Source: an uncultured Flavobacteriaceae bacterium
GTDB taxonomy: Bacteria; Bacteroidota; Bacteroidia; Flavobacteriales; Flavobacteriaceae
Direction of reading: 5' to 3'
DNA: 64,000 bases
Assembly (NCBI GenBank): GCA_947494565.1
Contig: CANLVG010000014.1
Location: 1 to 64,000 of the forward strand
Both the position numbers and the translations under genes were made by a program. Under the pieces are notes generated by a model, which did no database searches, was not told where the DNA came from, and saw nothing but the letters and a program-made list of their open reading frames with translations. Positions 57,217 through 64,000 of this stretch are shown here, piece by piece. Position 1 is the first letter of the stretch, and every line of letters starts with the position of its first letter.

Positions 57217-58113
57217 ATGAAAAGATATTTTAATACACGAATCGCAATTGCACTGGCAGGAATTGTCACTTTAGTTTCAGCTTGTGCCGATGCAGATCAA
57301 GTTTTTGACCAGATTCAAGCAGACGTGACTAGAGGTGCTATTTTAAGAGGATTGGATATAGTATCAGAAGAATTGGCCATTAATACCGTCGATGGTGGTA
57401 TAGTCGATGGGGAGTTTTTTGAGGTAGTAATACAAGAGCAGGATCAACAAAGTGGTGATTTGCTTTCTTCAGTGGATGTATATCTCAGCTTCTCCGATAA
57501 TACGGATGGAGCTACTGACACAAGTAAAGCTGAAATACAGCACGAAACCATTGCTGCCGATTCTTTTGCTAAAGATGAGTTTGGCTTGCCAAGTTACACC
57601 TATACGATTACTGCGGAAACGATGCAGAGTGCGCTTGGCGTTGCTGATTCAGATATCGAGGGCGGTGATAGTTTTGGCATCCGATTCGTATTGAATCTTA
57701 CCGATGGCAGATCCTTTACCAATGCACAGAATTCAGGTACGATAACCGGGTCGTTCTTTTCGTCACCGTTCCTTTATAACGCAACTGTTGTTTGCCCTCC
57801 AATTGCACCGACACCTGGAACATGGACAATTGTTCAGAATGATTCCTATGGTGACTCTTGGAACGGGGCATCTTTAGATGTGACCATTGATGGTGAAACT
57901 ACAAGCTATGCTCACCCTGACGGATCGACAACAACCTTTGAATTTGATGTACCCGATGGCGCTGCCGCAATTCAAATCGTTTATGTTAGTGGTGATTTTG
58001 ATGAAGAAAACACCTATACTGTAACATCTGCAAATGGTATGGTCGTGCTAGAAGATGGCCCGAATCCAGTGATTGGAACTCTTTTTGATTTCTGTCTTCC
58101 ACTTGATTTATAA
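57217..58113 (+). CDS. Surface lipoprotein accompanying SusCD
   Basis: The 298-residue lipoprotein has lipobox VSAC (near residue 23). The N-terminal part (to about 185) is beta-rich and acidic. A C-terminal module of about 105 residues begins GTWTIVQNDSYGDSWNGASL and ends DFCLPLDL, with Cys at both ends of the module. The DSYGDxWNGA pattern recurs in many Bacteroidota secreted proteins. As the third gene after susCD it takes the place of SusE/SusF surface glycan-binding proteins, but binding is inferred. A strong terminator follows. Confidence 0.8.
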   Translation: MKRYFNTRIAIALAGIVTLVSACADADQVFDQIQADVTRGAILRGLDIVSEELAINTVDGGIVDGEFFEVVIQEQDQQSGDLLSSVDVYLSFSDNTDGATDTSKAEIQHETIAADSFAKDEFGLPSYTYTITAETMQSALGVADSDIEGGDSFGIRFVLNLTDGRSFTNAQNSGTITGSFFSSPFLYNATVVCPPIAPTPGTWTIVQNDSYGDSWNGASLDVTIDGETTSYAHPDGSTTTFEFDVPDGAAAIQIVYVSGDFDEENTYTVTSANGMVVLEDGPNPVIGTLFDFCLPLDL

Positions 58114-58134
58114 ATAGATTATCTAATAAATGCT

Positions 58135-58162
58135 AAAGGCCCAAATTTTCATTTGGGCCTTT
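58135..58162 (+). terminator. Terminator of the SusCD operon
   Basis: AAAGGCCCAAAT and ATTTGGGCCTTT form a perfect 12-pair stem with loop TTTC and a following T-tract (TTTATTTTAT). It lies 21 bases after the third gene. Confidence 0.92.
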
Positions 58163-58223
58163 TATTTTATAACTAATTGTCGTTAATTTATTAAAATTGG
58201 TTTTGTTCATTTTTTGCACGCAG

Positions 58224-61200
58224 ATGTTAAGAAAACAACTATTCCATAGCCTATTTTGCTTCAATCGATTCTTGGTTGTATGTATCGCTTTTATCGTATT
58301 TAACTGTGAGCAGAAACAGAAACCAGAAAAAACAGGTTTGGAAAACTCACCGGAACAACCCTCTATCTTTCAAAAAATAGAGGCACAGTCTTCTCACCTA
58401 TTCTTTCAAAACAATTTGCAAGAGAATATTGCCACTAACGAGAACCTCTTTAATTACGATTACTTCTATAATGGTGCTGGCGTGGGTGTTGAGGATATCA
58501 ATAATGATGGCTTACTGGATATTTTCTTCTGCGGCAACCAAGTACCAAATAAACTGTTCATCAACCGGGGTGATTTTGTCTTTGAAGATATTTCGGAAAA
58601 GGCATTAATCAATAGCGGTAAAAATTGGTCAAACGGTGTGACATTTGTCGATATAAACAACGATGGCTGGATGGATATCTATGTGTCTCAAGGCGGACCT
58701 AAATCTAGGGAAGAACGAAAAAACCTGCTCTTTATCAATCAGAAAAACGAAACTTTTAAAGAAAGTGCGGAAGACCTCGGATTATCCGATATGGGCATCG
58801 GCACCCAGTCTGCGTTTTTCGATTATGACAAAGATGGTGATTTGGACTGCATCGTAATGAACGAAAATGAACTCTATGGCGTTGACCCCATCAATTTATA
58901 TAGACTTGTCGATTCAAGTCAAGAGAATCAATATTTTAATTCATCGCATTTCTATAGAAACGATAATGGAAAGTTTGTAGATCAAACACGGGCATCAGGC
59001 ATTCAACGTCCTATTTTCGGTTTGGGCCTTTCCGTTTCGGATATCAATAACGACGGATGGCTTGATTTCTACATCGCAAGTGACTATTATATTCCAGATG
59101 CCCTGTTTATCAATAATCGAGATGGTACTTTTTCAGATGGTATTAAAGAATACACCAAACATATTTCGTTTTACGGCATGGGAATGGATATCGCCGACAT
59201 CAACAACGATGGATTGCAGGACATTTTTGTTTTGGATATGGCCGCAAATGACCATGTACGATCCAAAACCTTAATGGCTTCCATGAATACGAAACGTTTT
59301 GATTATTTGGTAAACAAAGCCGGATTTCATCATCAGTACATGTATAATTCCCTACAGTTGAACACCGGATTAAATACATTTTCAAATATCTCACAGGCCA
59401 CTAAAATGGCCAATACGGATTGGAGCTGGTCCGTATTAATGAACGACTTTGATCATGACCAAGATAAGGATGTCTACATCACAAACGGATACCGTCGCTA
59501 CGCCCTGGACAATGATCTGCAAAAGAAAGTCTTCAATACCAAGATGAAATATCGGAATAACGTCCCCTTGGAAATAAAAAAACAACTTTATAACGAAATA
59601 CCTTCGGAGAAACTACCGAACATACTTTTTGAAAATAAAGGTCTCACGAACTTTAAAGAAAATGCAAGGGAGTGGGGACTGAATGATTTCTCATTCAGCA
59701 ATGGCTGCGCCACCGGAGATTTCGATAACGATGGAGATTTAGACTTGGTCGTCAACAATCTTGATGAGAATTGTTTTCTCTATAAAAATATGACGATGGA
59801 AGTCCAAGGTGGCAACTACTTAAAAGTCCAAACCAAAGGTAGCCTATCAGAGTCGTTTGCAAAAGTGAAGATTGCCTACAACAAGACACAACAACTAATT
59901 GAAACCAGAAGGGTACGTGGATACAGGTCATCGCAGCAAAACATTGCCCATTTCGGACTTAAGGATGTCTCCGTTATTGATACCATAACCGTTTCTTGGC
60001 CAAACGGAAAGTCGGAACAGCGTTATAACGTTGGCGCAAACACCACCATTACCTTTTTGGAAAAGGATGCCAAAGACATTCTTAAGTCCGATTCAAAGAC
60101 CAAGTCCATTTTTACAGAAAAAAGCGCAACATCATTGGGTGTAGCTTTTAAACATCGAGAAAATCCGTATGACGATTTTGAAAAAGAGGTCCTACTGCCC
60201 TACAAACAATCGAGCCTTGGACCGTTTTTTTCTCAGGGGGATTTGAACGGGGATGGACTGGTCGATTTTTACGTTGGAGGCGCGTCAGGTCAAACCGGAG
60301 CGGTATATCTACAAAATCGCAACGGTACCTTCACGCAAAAATCACAAAAATCACTCTCTGATGACAGGAATTATGAGGATATGGAGTCGCATATTTTTGA
60401 TTGGGACAATGACGGTGACCAAGATTTATATGTAGTAAGTGGAGGAAATGAGTTTCCGCAATATTCCTCTTTATACGCTGATAGATTATATTTAAATGAT
60501 GGAAAGGGAAGGTTAGAAAAACAAACGATTGAAGTGTTGGAAACTTACCCAAAAAGTGGAAAAACGGTTACTTCGCTCGATTTCGACAAGGATGGGGACC
60601 AAGATCTTATCATTGGAAACCGTACGATACCCCAAGCTTATCCGTATCCTGCTACGTCGGTCATTTATGAGAACAAAGCGGGTACTTTAATAGACGTCAC
60701 CGCAAAAGCAGCTCCCGGTCTTCAAGAGTTCGGGGTCGTGAATAAAGTGATTCGTACAGATTTTGATAATGACGGTTGGGAAGATTTTATTGTGGTGGGC
60801 GAATGGACAGGAATCGGGCTTTTTAAGAACAATAATGGAGTTTTTGAAAGTATTGCCGATGCGAATGCACCTTTAGCTGCATTGAGAGGCTGGTGGTTCT
60901 CCGTTGGCGAAACCGACATCAATAATGACGGTCTACCTGATTATATCATTGGAAATGTAGGCAGCAACATCAAATTCGACGCCAGTCAAAAAAAGCCTTT
61001 CAAAGTATTTGCCAATGATTTTGATGAAAATGGCACGCCAGACATTGTACTAAGCAAACAATATCAGGGTGCATACGTACCGGTAAGAGGTTTGGAATGC
61101 TCCTCACAGCAAATGCCATTCATACAACAAAAATTCGAGACCTATTCCGATTTTGCCAATGCCAATATAGAGGATATCTACGGTGACAAGTTAGAAACGG

Positions 61201-61592
61201 GCTACGAAGCCGAAGCAAACGAATTTAAGTCTGTCTTGCTTATAAATAAAGGTAATGGAACGTTTGACTATACGTATTTGCCAGAGCTTGCCCAATTATT
61301 CCCCGTTTTAAAGAGCACTTTCATCGACATTGATCATGATGGATTCGAAGATGTCATTTTAGGTGGAAATATCTACGAGACCGAAGTCGAAACACCAAGA
61401 CTAGATGCTTTTTCAGGCTTGGTTCTCATCTCAAATGGTAAAGATGGCTATCACGCGGTTTCTCAGAAAGAATCCGGATTGTCAATGAATGGCAACATCA
61501 AAGACCTCATGGTATTGTCAACGCAAGAGTCGACGATGCTAATGGCCTCTCAAAACAATGGGGGAATCTTGTTCTTCGAAAAGGAAAATTGA
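58224..61592 (+). CDS. VCBS/FG-GAP and ASPIC/UnbV lipoprotein with two propellers
   Basis: The frame is open from a TTG at 58197, but the ATG at 58224 (MLRKQLFHS) gives a proper lipoprotein signal (VFNC) and 1122 residues. Fourteen Ca2+-loop motifs of the DxNxDGxxD kind are visible. Seven, from DINNDGLLD to DFDNDGDLD, lie before about residue 510. Seven more, from DLNGDGLVD to DIDHDGFED, lie after about residue 670. Between them is an ASPIC/UnbV domain (RRVRGYRSSQQNIAHFGL, VSWPNGKSEQ). The layout predicts two seven-bladed integrin-alpha-like propellers around a UnbV domain. It follows the SusCD terminator and may be expressed separately. Function unknown. Confidence 0.9.
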   Translation: MLRKQLFHSLFCFNRFLVVCIAFIVFNCEQKQKPEKTGLENSPEQPSIFQKIEAQSSHLFFQNNLQENIATNENLFNYDYFYNGAGVGVEDINNDGLLDIFFCGNQVPNKLFINRGDFVFEDISEKALINSGKNWSNGVTFVDINNDGWMDIYVSQGGPKSREERKNLLFINQKNETFKESAEDLGLSDMGIGTQSAFFDYDKDGDLDCIVMNENELYGVDPINLYRLVDSSQENQYFNSSHFYRNDNGKFVDQTRASGIQRPIFGLGLSVSDINNDGWLDFYIASDYYIPDALFINNRDGTFSDGIKEYTKHISFYGMGMDIADINNDGLQDIFVLDMAANDHVRSKTLMASMNTKRFDYLVNKAGFHHQYMYNSLQLNTGLNTFSNISQATKMANTDWSWSVLMNDFDHDQDKDVYITNGYRRYALDNDLQKKVFNTKMKYRNNVPLEIKKQLYNEIPSEKLPNILFENKGLTNFKENAREWGLNDFSFSNGCATGDFDNDGDLDLVVNNLDENCFLYKNMTMEVQGGNYLKVQTKGSLSESFAKVKIAYNKTQQLIETRRVRGYRSSQQNIAHFGLKDVSVIDTITVSWPNGKSEQRYNVGANTTITFLEKDAKDILKSDSKTKSIFTEKSATSLGVAFKHRENPYDDFEKEVLLPYKQSSLGPFFSQGDLNGDGLVDFYVGGASGQTGAVYLQNRNGTFTQKSQKSLSDDRNYEDMESHIFDWDNDGDQDLYVVSGGNEFPQYSSLYADRLYLNDGKGRLEKQTIEVLETYPKSGKTVTSLDFDKDGDQDLIIGNRTIPQAYPYPATSVIYENKAGTLIDVTAKAAPGLQEFGVVNKVIRTDFDNDGWEDFIVVGEWTGIGLFKNNNGVFESIADANAPLAALRGWWFSVGETDINNDGLPDYIIGNVGSNIKFDASQKKPFKVFANDFDENGTPDIVLSKQYQGAYVPVRGLECSSQQMPFIQQKFETYSDFANANIEDIYGDKLETGYEAEANEFKSVLLINKGNGTFDYTYLPELAQLFPVLKSTFIDIDHDGFEDVILGGNIYETEVETPRLDAFSGLVLISNGKDGYHAVSQKESGLSMNGNIKDLMVLSTQESTMLMASQNNGGILFFEKEN

Positions 61593-61759
61593 ACCTATTT
61601 CCTAGAATTTAGAGAAGTCATGAAATGGAAAATTGTTGGATTTCCTTCTCGCTCCAGTCTCACTTAATCGTTTTAAAATCTTAAAAAAACGTTAAATTCA
61701 GTATTCTAGAATAAAAAAGTGTTAAATTAAAAGAAGGTAAAAACTTTAAAAATCATAAT

Positions 61760-62506
61760 ATGAGAAAGATTGCATTCCTATTTATAGCAGCCTTGGGCAT
61801 GGTAACACTAAATGCCCAAACATCCGGCCAAATGGCAACCTATAATTCCTTCAGTGCCGATGGCGGAGTCACGGACGCATTACTGAATTACGCAGACGGG
61901 GATTTATCAGAGAAGTACACCGAAAGTTCTTTAGTGAACGACCAATATATTCAAGGGTCACCATATCTTTCCAATTCTTTTTCCCCTACCCCATTATATT
62001 ACAAAGATGATGTTGTTGGTAATGTTTTCTACCGATATAACGCCTTGAACGAGGAAGTTGAAATCATGAAAACCCAGGTAGAGGGCGAAACAATTAGAGG
62101 ACTGGCAAAAGACAAAGAGCTCAATATTCGCCCTAACGGCAAAAAAATGAGTTTCAAAACCTTTATCACTGCTTCCGATAGAACTGTCAACGGTTACCTG
62201 ACTGAACTTGTCAATGGTAATACTTATGATCTCTACAAAAGAATACACGTTAAATTCTCTGAGGCGAAAGCACCTAAGAATACCTTTGAAAAAGCCGTTC
62301 CTGCAAGGTTTACCAAGTACGTCGAATTTTACGTTCAAAAGGAAGGCGCGAATCGAATCGACCAGATTCTTCCCAAAAAGAGCAAGTTTTTAAATCTGCT
62401 TGATGCGGATAACAAAGAGGCAGCAAAGCAATTCATCAAAGAGAATGATCTCAACCTCAAAACTGAGGCGGATATGACTAAGTTATTCACATTTTTGAAC
62501 AAGTAG
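61760..62506 (+). CDS. Secreted hypothetical protein, first of a tandem pair
   Basis: The 248-residue protein has a Sec signal peptide (about 1-20, ending LNAQT) and no lipobox. The mature part shares with its neighbour the blocks YIQGSPYLSNSFSPTPLYYKD, NALNEEVEIMK, KELNIRPNGKKMSFKTF, GYLTELVNG and the C-terminal AAKQFIKENDLNLK. The QGSPYL...YRYNALNEEVE pattern recurs in flavobacterial secreted proteins of unknown function. It is terminated at 62532-62567. Confidence 0.75.
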   Translation: MRKIAFLFIAALGMVTLNAQTSGQMATYNSFSADGGVTDALLNYADGDLSEKYTESSLVNDQYIQGSPYLSNSFSPTPLYYKDDVVGNVFYRYNALNEEVEIMKTQVEGETIRGLAKDKELNIRPNGKKMSFKTFITASDRTVNGYLTELVNGNTYDLYKRIHVKFSEAKAPKNTFEKAVPARFTKYVEFYVQKEGANRIDQILPKKSKFLNLLDADNKEAAKQFIKENDLNLKTEADMTKLFTFLNK

Positions 62507-62531
62507 TCCAGTATAATTTCCCTTAAAGTAT

Positions 62532-62567
62532 AAAAACTGTTTCCTAGCACGCTGGGAAACAGTTTTT
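62532..62567 (+). terminator. Terminator after the first 248-residue gene
   Basis: AAAAACTGTTTCCTAG pairs with CTGGGAAACAGTTTTT around CACG and is followed by a T-run. It closely resembles the terminator after the second gene. Confidence 0.9.
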
Positions 62568-62861
62568 TTGGTTAGGCAAAGCCTACTTGTCAAAAAAACG
62601 CTGGCTTCATTTCCCCTGTTCTTAGGTTCCGTGAGTTTTCCTCTATTTATAATAGATTGATTTCGGTCTTGTGGCGATTTGAGTTATAAGACGCCTTCCC
62701 TGTAATTATCCACGATTGAATTTTAGGGTATCAAAAATTATCGAATTGAGGTATTGAGACCTTTTTTTCAACGTTTTGTCTAAAAATGCGGTTAAAATGG
62801 CCAATATTTGGTAGGGCTCCTATAAATTAATTATCTTGCTGCAACAAAATATTTTTACGAC
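62568..62861. other. Non-coding stretch before the second 248-residue gene
   Basis: After the terminator about 290 bases hold no recognisable gene. A TTGCTG (62836-62841) and TTTTTACGACAT (62852-62863) pair near the right end occurs again after the second gene. Confidence 0.5.
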
Positions 62862-63608
62862 ATGAAAAAGTCCTTTTTACTTGCATTTACTTTCTTTTCC
62901 GCCCTTGCTATGAGTGGGCAAACTACTGGTCAACTGGCCACGTACAATAGCACACGAGGTGACGGTGGTGTTACCGATGCCATGTATAACTACACTGCTG
63001 GATCCATTGGGGAAAAGTATTCTGAAAAAGACATTTTGGACGATGACAATATTCAAGGGTCGCCCTATACTTCGAATACCTTCTCTCCTACGCCTCTTTA
63101 CTATAAAGATGAGAAGGTTGGAAACATCTTTTTCAGATACAATGCCTTGAATGAAGAGATTGAAATCATGAAAGCCAATGTTGAAGGAGAAACTATTCGA
63201 AGTTTAGCTAGGGATAAGGAACTTAATATTCGTCCAAATGGCAAAAAAATGAGCTTTAAGACCTTTGTTACTTCCAAGAACAGAACCACCAATGGTTACT
63301 TGACTGAATTGGTGAACGGCGATAAATATGACCTTTTCAAAAGAATACATGTAAAGTACACGGCAGCGACCGCATCGCAAAACTCTTTTGTAAAAGCTAT
63401 ACCGGCACGATTCACAAAGTTCACCGAATTTTATATGCAGAAAAAAGGAGTGTCTCGAATGGATGAAGTATTGTCCAAAAAAGGAAAACTCTTAAAACTG
63501 GTGGATGCATCCGAAAAAGAGTCCGCAAAACAATTTCTTAAGGATAACGACCTTAACCTTAAGGAAGAATCGGACATGATCAAATTTTTTGAATTTCTGA
63601 ATCAATAA
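62862..63608 (+). CDS. Secreted hypothetical protein, second of the tandem pair
   Basis: The 248-residue product has the same length, signal-peptide type (ending AMSGQ) and block order as the gene at 61760: YNYTAGSIGEKYSEKD, IQGSPYTSNTFSPTPLYYKD, NALNEEIEIMK, NIRPNGKKMSFKTF, GYLTELVNGDKYDLFKRIHVKY. Divergence is spread evenly, so the duplication is not recent. No catalytic motif is visible. Function unknown. Confidence 0.75.
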   Translation: MKKSFLLAFTFFSALAMSGQTTGQLATYNSTRGDGGVTDAMYNYTAGSIGEKYSEKDILDDDNIQGSPYTSNTFSPTPLYYKDEKVGNIFFRYNALNEEIEIMKANVEGETIRSLARDKELNIRPNGKKMSFKTFVTSKNRTTNGYLTELVNGDKYDLFKRIHVKYTAATASQNSFVKAIPARFTKFTEFYMQKKGVSRMDEVLSKKGKLLKLVDASEKESAKQFLKDNDLNLKEESDMIKFFEFLNQ

Positions 63609-63630
63609 TCACTAATTCAATGTCCTTTTC

Positions 63631-63667
63631 AAAAAACTGTTTACCTAATCATGGGTAAACAGTTTTT
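63631..63667 (+). terminator. Terminator after the second 248-residue gene
   Basis: AAAAAACTGTTTACCTA pairs with TGGGTAAACAGTTTTTT around ATCA, followed by TTTGG. Stem sequence and downstream TTGGTTTT match those after the first gene, so the terminator was duplicated with the gene. Confidence 0.9.
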
Positions 63668-63771
63668 TTGGTTTTTAATAAATTTGCTGTATTGAAATGC
63701 ATCTTTTTACGACATAGTTAATATACTTTAGCCTGTTGTAGGACCCATACAGCCACACAAATTTTGATCGA

Positions 63772-64000
63772 ATGCTACAACCTATAAAATATTCCCTTAT
63801 TGTTATTGGCCTAGTCTTATTCACATGTCTGTCTTGTGCTGACGATGACCCTGTGACAGAGCCAGAACCTTCAATGAAAGATGAAGAGGTTGTTGAGGAG
63901 GAGGAGGAAGAGGTTGTGAACACGAATGACTTGGAAAATCCGAATACTGTAATAGAAACCGATTTAGGAATATCGGAGTTCTTCGACGAAGCCAAGGTCG
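63772..64000 (+). CDS. Lipoprotein, N-terminal part
   Basis: The ATG at 63772 opens a frame to the window edge. The signal LVLFTCLSC gives a lipidated Cys, followed by acidic sequence (CADDDPVTEPEPSMKDEEVV, then a Glu run EEEEEE) and NPNTVIETDLGISEFFDEA. The Glu-rich linker probably keeps a distal domain away from the membrane. The C-terminus is outside the window. No function can be given. Confidence 0.7.
   Translation, partial: MLQPIKYSLIVIGLVLFTCLSCADDDPVTEPEPSMKDEEVVEEEEEEVVNTNDLENPNTVIETDLGISEFFDEAKV

Overview
The window looks like chromosomal DNA of a marine member of the Flavobacteriaceae (Bacteroidota). The evidence is SusC/SusD-type outer membrane proteins, many lipoproteins with a Cys lipobox, promoters of the TTG-N19/20-TAnnTTTG kind, few Shine-Dalgarno sequences, a proteorhodopsin with its retinal-forming oxygenase, and a str-S10-spc-alpha ribosomal cluster without tuf that is followed by carA, eno and gltA. 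The genus cannot be told from the sequence. I saw no rRNA, tRNA, insertion sequence, prophage or CRISPR array.

Layout. (1) 1-10.4 kb is mixed metabolism: the end of a KDPG aldolase gene, an Nramp-like transporter without the usual metal-binding motifs, a HerA-like ATPase, an HxlR regulator divergent from a hydrolase/VOC pair, an aldo/keto reductase, two secreted esterase-like proteins and a DUF2306 membrane protein. (2) 10.2-12.8 kb holds a 48-residue lipoprotein, folD and ffh. (3) 13-18.6 kb is a cell-surface signalling set: an ECF sigma factor, a FecR anti-sigma factor and an STN-containing TonB-dependent receptor, facing away from an acidic lipoprotein built of internal repeats. (4) 18.6-20.4 kb is the light module: blh and proteorhodopsin, divergently transcribed. 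(5) 20.6-31.4 kb carries a peptidase, argS, an SDR/DUF2867 protein, an operon of two guanidino-group enzymes plus glycerate kinase, gltA and a glycogen-synthase-like GT5 enzyme. (6) 31.5-51.5 kb, all on the minus strand, is eno, carA and then the ribosomal cluster from rpsL to rplQ, including rpoA, secY, infA and fusA. Its promoter and terminator are both visible. (7) 52.2-61.6 kb is a SusC/SusD importer with a third surface lipoprotein and a large double beta-propeller lipoprotein. (8) 61.7-64 kb holds a tandem pair of unknown 248-residue secreted proteins and the start of another lipoprotein.

The genes suggest a marine heterotroph that couples polymer or peptide uptake (TonB receptors) with light-driven proton pumping. 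The least explained parts are the repeat lipoprotein beside the sigma/FecR/receptor unit, the double-propeller UnbV protein behind SusCD, the tandem 248-residue family, and a structured spacer before rpsD that may be a ribosomal autoregulatory element.
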